The notes beneath the pieces were generated by a model. It was not told where the DNA came from, ran no database searches, and saw only the letters and a list, made by a program, of their open reading frames with translations. Of a stretch of 64,000 bases of DNA, positions 37,170-47,750 are shown in pieces. The DNA is from Rhynchonema sp. JSB1_4 (lineage: Eukaryota; Nematoda; Chromadorea; Monhysterida; Xyalidae), in assembly GCA_030248065.1 (NCBI GenBank), contig JASAMV010005135.1, positions 1 through 64,000 on the forward strand, in the 5' to 3' direction. Made by a program: the position numbers and the translations under genes. How positions within the stretch are numbered: position 1 is the stretch's first letter; every line of letters starts with the position of its first letter.

Positions 37170-37590
37170 CATCTAACAAGCACCGCCCAGAGGAAAACGA
37201 CCGAAGCCACGAACGACCACCAAACCACAGCCACACCCCCCCCCCAGAACCAGAACCACACCCCCCACAACCGCCAAAAAGAACAGAGACCCCAGAAACC
37301 ACCCCAGAAACCCCCAAACAGAACCACAAAACAGAGACACCAAAGCGCAAACAAAGAAAACACAAACACAACCAGACAAAACAACACAACCCCAACCAAC
37401 CGGACAGGAACACAGCACCAGCCGGAAAGCACCACCCCCCCAGACCACCCGAGAGACGCCCAGCAAAAAAGGAAGACCCCCCAACCCCCCCCACGGAGCA
37501 CAAAAAACAACCCAAAAAAAACCCACACCCAAACCCCCCCACCACCCAACCCCCCCAAACCCCCCCCCGAAACACCCCCCCCCCCCTCTC
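37170..37590 (+). repeat. A/C-biased low-complexity block
   Basis: For about 400 bases the plus strand is overwhelmingly A and C with very few T and few G, full of C-runs, ccacaac, agaaccac and aaacacc phrases. Long open frames on both strands are a by-product. It directly follows the truncated family A MITE. No periodic unit is obvious. Confidence 0.7.
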
Positions 37591-38509
37591 CGCGTGAGCT
37601 GGAACAGCGAAAAAATTTATTTCTCTCCCATTCTTTATTTTTCTCAGTGGAGGACGAAAAAATGGAATACAACCGTTCAAAATCATTATCACCATTTATG
37701 ACTCGATCACAATCACAGTTGATCACCGTTCATTCATTCATAAAAATTTTTTTTATTTTGCCGTTGTTGTTTGCTCATTGCCCTGTTCGGTTAGTTTATT
37801 TGGTTGCTTGAATCTCCCTGGTATTGCGTTTTATTTGTTATTGTTATTTGTTCATTCATGCCACATTTTCTGTTTTTAATAGTCATGTTTATTTTGGCAT
37901 TTTTAGGGTTTTTCCGGATCTTATGTAAAGGTCTTTGCGTCAGACAAAATTTTAATTTGAATTTGAATTGCCGTTTATTGCCGTTGCGCAGTTTTATAGT
38001 TCAATGTTCAAATTTTTCCCTGACGAATCACAATTTACCCCACCGTCCCTATTTGGTTCATTGTAGATTTTTAATAGAAATGATCTCCACGACTAACAGA
38101 TTAGCAGTGTCAATACAACACAAGATATAGACAACAAGAATGTGTGCACGTGCAACTGTTGTCATGGAACACCATGACCAACCCTTGTAACCACACAAAC
38201 GGTTGTCCTGCAGTGGTCCAACTTGCCTTTCAAACTTTGCCACAGATTAACTAATTAGTCTGTTTCGCGTCATGGGTGTGCTGCAGCCTGCAGGTGCAAT
38301 CTAATTGGTGTCATGTTCAGCGAACTACACTGATTATACATATCATCTTTGGACTGCGCGCACTATCCAAACGTGAGCTTCCAACTACCCCTGTTGGCAG
38401 TGTGTGAGAAGAGACAAACTAAAAAAACTCAGAAAACCTTGAAACCGACAGTCAGAAATCCTAATCGCTCACTTTCTTAGTAACGACACGCATTACTATT
38501 TTATGTTCG

Positions 38510-40978
38510 ATGGTGCGTCCGCAAGGTCCGTTGCCGTGCAAGCGAAAGAAACAAAATCAACAAGTGCCGTTTCGATTGAGTCAAGTTAGTTGCAGCTGAA
38601 ATATGTGTCTTTGACACCTCTTCCCTTTAAGTTCGAATACTTCCAGAACATAATTCATCCAGGTCCAACCACCGTCTCTGCTCTCCAATCTATCTGCGCT
38701 CAACAGTATCGCCACGTTTGGCGCCCAACTGGCTGGAGCTGATCGCCCGTACAGTCCCACTGGAACCATTGCATCGGATTCTAGTAAGTTCAATAGTGCC
38801 GTCAGCCGTCCTGTCTATATGGTGCATTTGCACTGACGATAACCTGATGCACCGCTAGTCTGCGATACCAGAATGAAATTGTGCGAGGCTGTTTCTGAAC
38901 GCAGTCTCTTGGGCTGATAGCACCATACCGAGAATTGTCACCATAACAATGTGACAATGACAATACAATGTTGCTGTTGCAATATTGATTTCCAGCCAAC
39001 AACATCAGCCAAAGTCTGACGGATCCAAGTCAAATGACTGGTCTTGGTCGATATGCCGATTTTTCGAGTGACAACCTGAACGGAAATGATCAAGTCAGTG
39101 GCGCCGTCTATCAAGGTTCGAACTGTATCCACCGCCCCTTACAACTCAAGTTTCAAGGCAACATTTTATATGATGTTTCAGGCCGATTCGGTCCATCATC
39201 GAACAGCGGTTGGAATCCGATCAGAGCCGCGCCTGCATTTGGTCACGGTGGTGGCGGGTCTGTGACACAATTGGCACAGGAAGTCATTTGGATCAAACAT
39301 GACAATCAGGTTAGTTATATTTTTTGATCATTAGCAGTTTTGGATATTCGAAATTTCAAAGTTGGTTCTTTCAGACCATGCGTCGCGGTGTGCAGCAGCT
39401 GGAACACGATCGTGATAATCTGCGACAGGCAGTCAGGAAATTGAAGGTTTCTACATTGAGAGATTGTGATTTGAGAGCTACATTCACTACGTTATTGTCG
39501 TGCTTCAACTTCAAACATATAATCAGGTTGAAAACAGTCGTCTGAAGACGAAAATGCGTCGAATGATCGAGGTGATGTCGCACGCACCGACCAGTCGAAC
39601 GGGCGGTTTCGATTTTTCATCCATCGATCCCGATGACACCGGATACAACGACATTGGAGAATACCTGTTGCTGGGCGGTTTGTTGGAACTCCATTTTGCC
39701 TGATTCGTAAAGGGAATTCATGCAATCGATGCGTTATTATCACAGGCCCGACCGATCCATTCAGCATCAGCTACGACATTCCGATCAAGGACGCGCAGGG
39801 CCTCGAACACAAATCGGCCGAACGATATTTCTGGTAGGTAGTATTTTCTTGCCCTGATGTTTCAAGGAAATCTTGCACTCTGATGTTTCAAACTGGAAAC
39901 AGGAACAAAATGGCGGAAACGTTTGGCGACGTTGAAGCGGCCGAGAAAATCCGCACATCAGAAACCGTGGAGAAAGCAGAGGAAGCGATGAAGAACATCA
40001 AGGAATACGATGAGAGTGTGTGGAATGGGGTGAGTGAGATGATCAGCTGATGTTTCAGTTTCCACGCACTTCAAATTAACTATCAAACCCAGCTGCGTAT
40101 TTACACACAAGAAGTATAGCTTATGCCACCATGAAACCAGCTCGTGTGTGTTTTTGGAGTCACGCACGTCACGGGGCCATCTGGTCGGGGTGCATTCGCA
40201 CTGACGATGACCTGGGGCAGCCTTGTCTGTGAAAAGGTCGAACCAGCCAACCAAATTCACATTGAAGTTGCTGATTGAAAACAGTCAAATCCTGGCCGTT
40301 ACGGCGGGGCATGATAACAATGCAGTGGATTATTTTCGCGGCGTGAGGCAAGATCCTTGAATCACAAATTGCACAGGTGAAATCGCGTTTCTGGCAAGAT
40401 GCGCAAATGCTCAAACTGCAGCAACATCGCTGGATTCAGAACTTGTTGATTCAGACCGACACGCTCTATCTGGCCTACTCGTCACAGGACAAGGTTTGAA
40501 GAGGGAAATGTCTTTTCTTCTTTCTTCATTCATTGCTTTTCACGATCAAGCGAAGAAAATCTGAAATATCACCTAATCACTGACACAGTCATTCGGCACC
40601 GGCTGGCGTAAATATCGCTCCGAGGCGTCACAACCGCGGCTTTGGGATGGCGATAATGAAGGCGGGAAGATTATGATGAAATTGCGCGGCAAATTCCAGG
40701 CTGGGCACAAATTCCTGAACACGCAGGAGCAAGAGGTCAGTGTGTTGGCGGCGTTCGGGTTTTTGGATCTTGCATGATTGTTCTCCCGATTGACAAAGTA
40801 GATTCTACTGTGAAAAATATGTAAATATTAGATAATAATTTTCCAGGAAGCTAAACAAAAGTTCACGAGCATGAAACAGACGATTTGGCGTCGGGTCAAC
40901 AACAATGATCAACAGGGTCGAGGGTTGAGGACAACTGCTGGCAACAAGATCGGCAAGGGCACATTCCCAAAAAAGTAA
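38510..40978 (+). CDS. Uncharacterised 425-aa protein with central coiled coil
   Basis: Eleven exons: 38510-38584, 38663-38783, 38996-39115, 39182-39309, 39375-39446, 39527-39677, 39746-39833, 39903-40029, 40377-40493, 40589-40735, 40847-40978. All phases fit. The start (MVRPQGPLPCKRKKQNQQ) is the only upstream ATG I found that splices in phase 0 to exon 2, so it is probable but not proven. Residues 1-148 are low-complexity and Ser/Asn/Gly-rich. Residues about 150-190 are a predicted coiled coil (GVQQLEHDRDNLRQAVRKLK). A region rich in tryptophan and aromatic residues follows (AERYFWNKMAETFGDVEAAE, SFGTGWRKYRSEASQPRLWD). The tail is basic (TIWRRVNNNDQQGRG). There is no signal peptide or membrane segment. 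I recognise no family. It lies divergent from dynamin and convergent with BBS5, 397 bp apart. Confidence 0.85.
38819..38855 (+). repeat. Dispersed CACTGACGATGACCTGG repeat, copy 1
   Basis: The text reads ggtgcatttgcactgacga then taacctgatgcacc, so the unit is bounded by complementary GGTGCAT and ATGCACC. Related copies lie at about 40189-40220, 41716-41748 and 42005-42033, and on the minus strand at about 59943-59977 and 60693-60722. All six are inside introns. Confidence 0.6.
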
Positions 40979-41374
40979 TTTATTCATTTCTTCCCAAACC
41001 CTGCTGTAACCATAAATTATTCGCTCTGTTGGGCCACATATAATTGCTTGTACTTTTTTTGTTGTTGTCCGAATATTGTCATTTGGACCCCGTTCCGTTC
41101 AGCCAAACTGTAGCGTAACCCCGACCCTGATTTCACTTCGCTGATGGTCTATGGCTTTGGTGTTTGGGACAATATCTGATCAAGTGCATTCAAGGTTTTG
41201 CAATCATGCTTATAAAAATGTCAATGCGAATCGTGACAAAATAGAAGCTGAATGATAAACGTCATCAACCCACTTAAATTTATTTGTTCAGTCAACGAAC
41301 AGTGAGCAGGTTTTTCATGACTGTGAACAATTTCATTTGTCGTCCGTCAACACGATCATTTCAATTCAAAGTCA

Positions 41375-43698
41375 TCAATCCAATTGTATCTCCCACAAAT
41401 CTTTCAACGTGAATCCATCCTTCAATCGTTCAATAGCCAATCCCAACTCTTCGCTGTAGACAGGTCCCCGATTGGCCGATTTTCCACCAGCGCTGCCGCC
41501 ACCCGCAAAGTACGCCTGGGTGATGTTTCAACAGGCAATATATGAGCCAAAGTGATGTTTCACATAAGAGTAGCGTCAAACCGCAAACGCGTCCGGTCGC
41601 GAATGCTGTTGCTCGATTTCGATTTCATCGTCAGGATTCTCCAACGCCTGATCGGCACTGGGCGACGCCTGAAATGCATTTGTGTGACCACAGAAATATC
41701 TTGCTGGTCTCTAGTCCACTCGCACTGAACAGACGATGACCTGGGCAGGCAATGGATTTTTAGACACTAATAATGATATTTCCATTTTCAATATTCAGAT
41801 TCGTAAATTTCGCGTGCTGATACCAACCGGTCGTTCTTTGATGAATCGCACCCCAAATATTGGGCTCGTTTGGTACGCGCGTCGCAGACTCTGGATCTCT
41901 TTGGTGACCGTCTCCAGTCGTTCAGACGGATCGACACGGAATCCAAGCACGTAGTCGCCGCTCTGAACAATCAATTTCTGATTTTTCAACTCGTGAGATC
42001 ACCACAGTGGTGCAGTGGCACTGATGATGCGGCTGGCTGGCCCACAAGACGGAGTGCTCCAACAAACAGTCGACATTCAACACAATACATATATGTATAT
42101 ATACATCGTTCCTTAACCCACCTGTTGCGATGTTTCAATCACCATCGCTGGTCCGAACTTTGAATCGCGCACCCGACAGCTTTTCTGTATAATTAAAAGT
42201 TCATGGTGCCTCTTATGGACACTCCACCATAAAGGTAAAAGTAATAAAACACCGGACTGACTGACCAACTGCAAATACGGTATGCTGACGTTGAAGTGCG
42301 CGTTCATCGCCGCATACCACACCAGACGCACATTGGTCAGAACGAAGAAGCCGAGGTTTCCCTGATTTTGCAAGATGAACGATAATCACGATTGAGACTA
42401 TGTCCTGCTGTATGCATAGCTGCTATGGTACCTGATCACTGCTCAGGTTCCAGACACCCTCGATTCGATTGAATTGTTCTTCATCCGGCAACAGTCGAAG
42501 TCGATCATCGTCAATTATCGATCCGCGCATTTTCAACTCACGATACAATTTGCTCGTTTCGTACGCCCTACGCAAACACTCGGGATTATTTGCAGGTTGT
42601 TAATTTTGTCTTGGTGCACAGCCTAAAGGCTGCAGTTTTCGAAACGGTGTAAACGACAGCTTGGGTGTGAAGGTCGGCATAAGCTCGGTGTAAACATGAA
42701 ACATGCCTGTCGTTGACGTAGAATGTTTCATACAGTATGTTCACACCGAGCTCGCACCGACCGAGCTTTCGATCGAGCTTACCGATCTCTACGCCCAATT
42801 GACGTTTACACCGTTTCGAACATGCCATTCTGGGCCATCATGAGTAAACATAACTTGTCACACCTGTGCACAGCGATGACTGTGGTGAACAGTCGGGTGT
42901 TGGACGGATTCATGCACGTGAAGATGAACTCAAATCGAGTAGTCGGATTGCGCGCCATCAGATACAGCGATTCGGTCTGGCCACGAAGTTTCTGTGACAA
43001 ATTGATGTGGAGTTCTAGAAAGTCATACCTAGTTCACAGATTGGTTTGGTGCATTTGTGTTTCACAAACTGACACGCAGATTATCTATACCGGCTTAAAA
43101 ATGTTCCATGGCTGGCAGGTAAATGGCCGTAGAAACAGTTCGAAAGTAGTGTTATACCTTGATTCAAATCGTGAAACGAAAACCATAAAACTCAACAAAC
43201 CGAGTTAGCCGTTTTTGTGGTGACACCGTTGATGGAATTGTACCCGATGGCTGAATTAATAGAGTCGGTGATTAAAATGTTGATGAAAGAAACCACAATA
43301 CTAACATTCTCAAACATACACAGATTTATGCGGGGCATTGCTATTGAATGCCAGATGAGACGAATATTGGTCACTCGGAGTATGCCTGCAGTTGAGATCC
43401 TTTATGCTGTAATTCAGGTATTCAAACTTAAAAATATTGACCTCGGTCCCCATTGTTTCCTTTCGTGTCTTCGACATTTTCGATTTTTTCGATTTGCACC
43501 TCGCCCGGTCGACAGCGTAACTGACTGGAAATGGAAATTTTATTTGCAACTGTTAATAATCAGGACCAGGGCTAATAATCATGCTGACAAATGCGCACGG
43601 GTGGGTATTCAAAACCAGTCATACTTTGCATCGACATCAAATCGTATGTCGCGATCCTGCCAAATCGCGTCAAACTCATGTCGTTTCGACGGTGCCAT
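41375..43698 (-). CDS. BBS5: BBS5, BBSome subunit
   Basis: Eleven minus-strand exons: 43698-43616, 43524-43442, 43385-43320, 43250-43201, 42991-42864, 42567-42432, 42361-42266, 42184-42122, 41962-41828, 41668-41582, 41515-41375. Phases fit and give 355 residues, close to the usual 340-350. BBS5 carries two PH-like (DUF1448) repeats and is a core subunit of the BBSome, which moves membrane proteins into and out of cilia and binds ph-inositides. Hallmarks are intact: [12 protein letters not shown] (14-25), [92 protein letters not shown] and the C-terminal [20 protein letters not shown]. The presence of BBS5 implies ciliated cells. An X-box lies about 120 bp upstream. Confidence 0.97.
42638..42820. 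mobile_element. Small palindromic MITE in BBS5 intron 5
   Basis: Perfect 18-base inverted termini, TTCGAAACGGTGTAAACG (42638-42655) and its complement (42803-42820), bound 183 bp. The inner arms also mirror (gctcggtgtaaacatgaaac and gtttcatacagtatgttcac, interrupted). No coding capacity. The immediate flanks do not show a clear target duplication. Confidence 0.7.
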
Positions 43699-43818
43699 GG
43701 TCGATCGGTTGTTAGATTTGTGTTGACGTGAGACTTATTTTATCTCTAATGCAAGAAAACAGTCGGGCTTGATCCCAAGTTGCGACCTCTTGGCTGCATA
43801 AACTCAGCGGCAGTTTGT

Positions 43819-43832
43819 GTTACCATGGCAGC
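43819..43832. promoter_or_regulatory. X-box (RFX/DAF-19 site) upstream of BBS5
   Basis: GTTACCATGGCAGC matches the animal X-box consensus GTHNYYATRRNAAC at 13 of 14 positions (the mismatch is the penultimate A). It lies 121 bp upstream of the BBS5 start codon, inside the window of about 50-250 bp known for RFX targets. BBS genes, including BBS5, are classic DAF-19/RFX-regulated ciliary genes in C. elegans (established knowledge). The site supports both the gene identity and the model's start. Confidence 0.75.
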
Positions 43833-44382
43833 AAAGGCATCACTTGCTCATGATATCGCTGCATGAACACTCTTACAACATGTGACGTGCAGGCGATGCG
43901 CACCCTGGGCTTGTTGATTGTGCCAGTCTAGCCACTCACCTTTACTACGTTATGTGTAATCAAAACAAGGCACTTCGAGCGGAACAATTGTCAAAACACA
44001 AGACAAAAACATTTGGACAGGAAAGGACACGATGGTCAAGTAATTAATTGAACAAGTAATCGTGTGTGTGCTTGTACCTTCTCTGAGTGCTGAGGCAATG
44101 AAGGGGCAATCAACCTATCATCGACAAACACCAGCATTGGTTTATTTACGCACTGTCGAGTGTACTCAAGACCACTGCTTTTTTGCAACAAGTCATTGTT
44201 ATGTTCACCAGGTCCCCGCAACTGGATTACGAAATAACGAATGACACCGTCATCCCATTGGGGTTCAAGCGAGCGGAGGAGCGTGCATTCTCTTTTATTT
44301 CGTTGATTTTTTTTGGCGTCAGTCCAATTTGTTAAGTTTGTGTTTGCGAAGTTCGTTTCGTTCGATCTCGACGACTGATTTT
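43833..44382. other. Intergenic stretch upstream of BBS5
   Basis: I see no gene, RNA or clear repeat here. It separates the BBS5 promoter from the transposon nest that starts at 44383. Confidence 0.4.
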
Positions 44383-44558
44383 CAGAGATTAGGGTCGGGG
44401 ATCGGGCCGGGTAACCTCAGCCCGGCCCGGCCAGACTGACCAAAACTCCGGCCCGGCCCGATTTGAAAGTCCAAAATCGCGGTCCGGCCCGGCCGCATAC
44501 TACCGTATTCCCTAATAGAGCCCCCCCAAAAAATACAGCCCCCAAAAATACAGCCCCC

Positions 44559-45389
44559 CAGAGGTCGCAATCGGGCCGGGTTTGGCCGGCCCGGCCCGAG
44601 CCCCCAAATCTCCGGCCCGGCCCGGCCCGACCCGTACCCCCAAACCTCCGGCCCGGCCCGGCCCGAACCCCCAAATCTCCGGCCCGGCCCGGCCCGATTT
44701 TTTGGCTCAGATTTTAACCCAATTTTTGTCATAATTTTTGCGATTTTTTTGAACCTATTTTTTGGTTGAAAACAACGGTGTTGCAGGGGTTGGGGGTCCC
44801 CCCTAGGTACAGTAGGTAGGTAGGTTGACGCTCCATCCTGGTACACTATGTAGGTCGCCGCCCGGCGGCTAGTACAGTAAGTTGCGATTTTTGGCTCAAA
44901 ATGGTATATAAAATCGGTACTTTTCACTCCAAATTGGCGATAAATCGCCGCGCTACGCGCGAAATTAGGGTTTTAGAGCACATTTTCTTCAAAATTTCGA
45001 CCGAAAAAATTTTGTTCCCCCTTAGCCCGGCCGGTACAGTAGGTAGGTTGCCGTCCCACATTTTTGGTGGTACTGTAGGTTGCCGCCCCGCCTGGGTAGC
45101 CACACCACCGGTTGAAAATACATTGTTTTCCATGAAATGGTCGTCAGATAGAGACAATACTGATCACTTACTTGCCGAATCCGTCAGAAATTTTAGTATT
45201 TTTGACAAAAAAATCCCTACATTTTCAGTAAAATAAGTCACTTCAGAAGCTTCGGGCCGGGGTGCCCGGCCCGGCCCGGCCCGACCCTCCAAATCTCCGG
45301 CCCGGCCCGGCCCGGCCCGAGCCAAAAGCCCAAAATCGCGGCCCGGCCCGGCCCGGCCCGAGGTCGGGATGGCCCGATTGCGACCTCTG
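44559..45389. mobile_element. hAT-like element I with GGCCCG repeats
   Basis: The termini CAGAGGTCGCAATCGGGCC and GGCCCGATTGCGACCTCTG are perfect 19-base inverted repeats. The flanks CAGCCCCC at 44551-44558 and 45390-45397 are an exact 8-bp duplication. The subterminal regions are arrays of cggcccggcccg. The centre (about 44770-45120) carries recurrent acagtaggtaggttg phrases and looks like a further insertion. Any open frame here is a repeat artefact. Confidence 0.8.
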
Positions 45390-45445
45390 CAGCCCCCCTA
45401 AAAGGGGTCAGTGAAAAAATAGAGCCCCCCAAAAACACAGCCCCC

Positions 45446-45733
45446 CAGTGTAGTTCCTGGCCCGGCGCGGCGGTTAGTGTACCTACCCCTTTTTTTCCGT
45501 GCGGCGGTTACCGTATTGTCGGAAATAGATAAATAGATTGAACCCCCCAAAATGACCCCAGTGAAAAAATAGACCCCCCGGGTTCTATTTCCGACAATAC
45601 GGTATTTTAGGCAAAAATTGAGGCGGTTAGTGTACCTGGCGCGGCGGTTAGTGTACTAGTGTACCTTGGTCGCGGCGGTTAGTGTACCTTAGGGGGGGAC
45701 CCCCCTCCCGGCCTCCCCCCAGGAACTACACTG
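45446..45733. mobile_element. hAT-like MITE, family B copy 2
   Basis: CAGTGTAGTTCCTGG and CCAGGAACTACACTG termini are identical to the copies at 36364 and 47909. The flanks are C-rich on both sides, so the duplication is hard to read. The interior carries recurrent gcggcggttagtgtacc phrases, and the element is itself interrupted by a TA-flanked MITE at 45511-45602. Confidence 0.75.
45511..45602. mobile_element. 92-bp TA-flanked MITE inside family B copy 2
   Basis: CCGTATTGTCGGAAATAGA at the left (TA at 45509-45510) and its exact complement at the right (TA at 45603-45604) give 19-base perfect termini. The centre has ttgaacccccc and gaccccccggg. It is a minimal Tc1/mariner-type MITE. A related but degraded copy seems to lie at about 36185-36340. 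Confidence 0.75.
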
Positions 45734-46135
45734 CCCCCCCCCCCCAACTTGGAATTCCCCGCTTGGGGGTCGTAAAGTCAAGTTCTTGAATGAGACACCT
45801 TGTGTACAACGTTTGTGGTTGAGTATATGATGACGTAAAGCCTTTTATGGAAGATCTGCACCTAAAAACACTCAATAATGACCAGCGGCAGTGACACCCC
45901 GACAGAACTCCATTTTAGGGGTATTTTTTGGAACATTTTTTGAGATTTTGGGCAGCGAAAAAATACAGCCCCCCAAAAAATACAGCCCCCTAAAAGGGGT
46001 CAGTGAAAAAATACAGCCACCCTTGTATTTTAGGTTTTACGGTACTAGGTAATAAGCGGCCCGGTCCGATTTTGGGGTCAAAGGAAAAAAATGGTAAAAA
46101 AGCCAAAATTTGCAAATTTATCTTGGGGACGCACG

Positions 46136-47092
46136 CAGTGTAGTACTTGGTCAGGGTGTTGACGATAGATAGATTGGGACCCGAAATGTGTTGACGATGA
46201 TAGATAGATGACCCAAGTCCGAAATCTGGGGGGGGGTCGACCCAAACTTGTTGACGATAGATAGATGGTGGGGGGGGGGGGGTCGCCAAAAATCAAGGTA
46301 TAGTATAGTGTACTAAGTAGGTAATAATGTGTAAATATTAATGAAAATGTACTAAGATTAGGGTTAGAGAGATGTCGGCTGTCGGGTGTCGGGTGCCAAA
46401 AAAGTGTAGGTGTCGGGTGTCGGGTACCCCCAGATGTCGGGTGTCGGGTTTTTTCGGACCCGACAGCCGACACCCGACACTTACGGTTCAAAACATCAGT
46501 ATTGCTTGAGAGAAGAATTTTGAGAGAAAATTTTCTTCGAACCAAATGTTTCCGAAGACGCAGAATGTGACATTTTGGTGTTTATTTCGTGTGAAAATAC
46601 TTGAATTCAGTAACTTGAGCCAAAAAATTGCACTCATGATGCAAATGAGCAAAAATTTGCCTGTTTTTGGTCCAAAAACAGGTGTCGGGTGTCGGGTTTT
46701 TTTCAAAAACTAGATGTCGGGTGTCGGGTTTTTTTGCAACTGTCGGGTGTCGGGTGTCGGCTTTTTTTCTGAGATGTCGGGTGTCGGGTACTTCCAGATG
46801 TCGGGTGTCGGCTGTCGGGTGTCGGGTACCCCCCGACCTCTAACCCTAACTAAGATGCGCGATTTTTTGCCTATTTGGGACAAAAAATACCGATTTTGAG
46901 CCATTTTGAGGCAAAAATACACATTTTGGGGTCGAAATGTGTTGACGATAGATAGATTGTTCCCAGAATTTGTTGACGATAGATAGATTTGCCCATAAGT
47001 GTTGACGATAGATAGATGAAATCAAAAAGTGTTGGCGATAGATAGATGAATTTGGGGGGGGGGACCCCCCCACCCCCCCAAGTACTACCCTG
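46136..47092. mobile_element. hAT-like element E with GATAGATAGAT repeats
   Basis: The termini CAGTGTAGTACTTGG and CCAAGTACTACCCTG are inverted repeats with one mismatch. The flanks GACGCACG at 46128-46135 and 47093-47100 are an exact 8-bp duplication. Both halves carry copies of gttgacgatagatagat. It is interrupted by element D at 46359-46848. Confidence 0.82.
46359..46848. mobile_element. hAT-like element D with GTGTCGG repeats
   Basis: The termini TAGGGTTAGAG and CTCTAACCCTA, with the flanking duplication ACTAAGAT at 46351-46358 and 46849-46856, are exact. The subterminal DNA is (gtgtcggg)n-like on both sides around a unique AT-richer core (about 46480-46680). It sits inside element E, so it is the younger insertion. 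Confidence 0.82.
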
Positions 47093-47160
47093 GACGCACG
47101 TTTATGTTTGTGTGATTCGGTTTCTGTGAACCGGGTCCATTTGAGTCCCATAATTTTATC

Positions 47161-47452
47161 GACACCCATACCACGTTTGCTCGTGTGTACCCCGTACGAT
47201 CTGGCAGGCTAAGCAGTGTGTGGCCTGGTTAGTTCTGGGATCAACCCCCAGTGGACGGAGCAACATCAAAGTGGTGTCGTGGGTCAACCCAGCCGTCCAT
47301 CCCTGAGAAGGGTCGGTAAATGGGAAGCAGCAATTGCTGCGGGTAACAGGCTCAGGCACCTACCCATTAGAGTCACCGGCAACGGGTTGTTGATAGGTCC
47401 CTCGCGGAGCCTAAATTCTGCGGAACGCCTTTACCTTTACCTTTTTTTTCAC
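47161..47452 (+). mobile_element. 5S-rRNA-derived SINE (SINE3 type)
   Basis: The first 100 bases resemble 5S rRNA: cacccataccacg near the start, then the internal-promoter region ggctaagcagtgtgtggcct followed by ggttagttctgggat, matching the 5S A box, intermediate element and C box order (AAGCTAAGCAG, GGGCCTGGTTAGTACTTGGAT in animal 5S). An unrelated body of about 170 bases follows, then a (tttacc)n tail ending in eight T at 47443-47450. A 5S-like head, body and simple-repeat tail define SINE3 elements. The 5S part has too many changes to be a working 5S gene. Confidence 0.7.
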
Positions 47453-47750
47453 AAAAAAAACTTGCATAAACTCAGGGCGAAGCGCAATTTTTTGAAAATT
47501 TTTGGTCAAAAAGGTGCTTTCTTTCGACTTAAGAATTGAGCAGTTCGGTCGAGCCGACGAGTCCGGCGCCGGCCTGGCCCGATCCTAATCTCTGATGACT
47601 TAACCGTTTTCGCTGTCTTTGAGTTTGACTTGTTTTTATTCCCAATGCTCTTTATTTTTTTATACAAAATATTTTTACCTTCTTCGTTTCAGGCTCCATT
47701 GATTTGATTGAAGAAGTGCTGGCCAAAAGAAGTTTGACAAATTTGCAAAA

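Larger units (their letters stand above)
35438..38509. other. Repeat-rich spacer between dynamin and the next divergent gene
   Basis: The promoters of two divergent genes lie at its edges. The middle (about 35650-37610) consists of transposon fragments and low-complexity DNA: a TACGGC/GGAAATAG-type fragment at about 36185-36340, an intact hAT-like MITE (36364-36751), a partial copy of another MITE family from about 36762 to 37130, and a strand-asymmetric A/C block at about 37170-37590. No credible exon was found. The long open frames on both strands around 36940-37810 are composition artefacts. Confidence 0.6.
44503..46042. mobile_element. Possible TA-flanked element J, heavily invaded
   Basis: The left end is TACCGTATTCCCTAATAGAG. 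The right end, tattttaggttttacggta, is its imperfect complement (about 14 of 19). TA lies at both edges. Interior fragments with gagcccccc and atacagccccc phrases continue on both sides of inserted elements I and B. It is probably a Tc1/mariner-type MITE, but the termini are only moderately similar. Confidence 0.4.
44383..47594. mobile_element. Outer element H of the first transposon nest
   Basis: The left terminus CAGAGATTAGGGTCGGG (44383) and right terminus CCCGATCCTAATCTCTG (ending 47594) are inverted repeats with one mismatch. Next to them the interior is dominated by ggcccggcccg units on the left and ccggcgccggcctggcc on the right. No 8-bp duplication is evident at these ends, so the pairing rests on the termini alone. 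Elements I, J, B, L, E and D and a 5S-derived SINE all lie between the two ends, which explains the 3.2-kb length. Confidence 0.5.

Noticed and set aside
36937..37811. Open frames of 195-262 codons on both strands
   Set aside because: They overlap each other in several frames and come from A/C low-complexity sequence and a MITE; translations are Pro/Thr/Gln or Gly/Val/Cys monotone.
44382..44927. 181-codon minus-strand frame rich in Gly, Arg and Pro
   Set aside because: It is the translation of GGCCCG arrays of transposons H and I.
46150..47050. CRISPR-like regularly spaced GATAGATAGAT copies
   Set aside because: Unit spacing is irregular, they lie within a hAT-like element with a target duplication, and the host DNA is eukaryotic.
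47161..47260. Functional 5S rRNA gene
   Set aside because: Too many differences in the 5S-like head and it runs into an unrelated body and simple-repeat tail, so a SINE is the better call.
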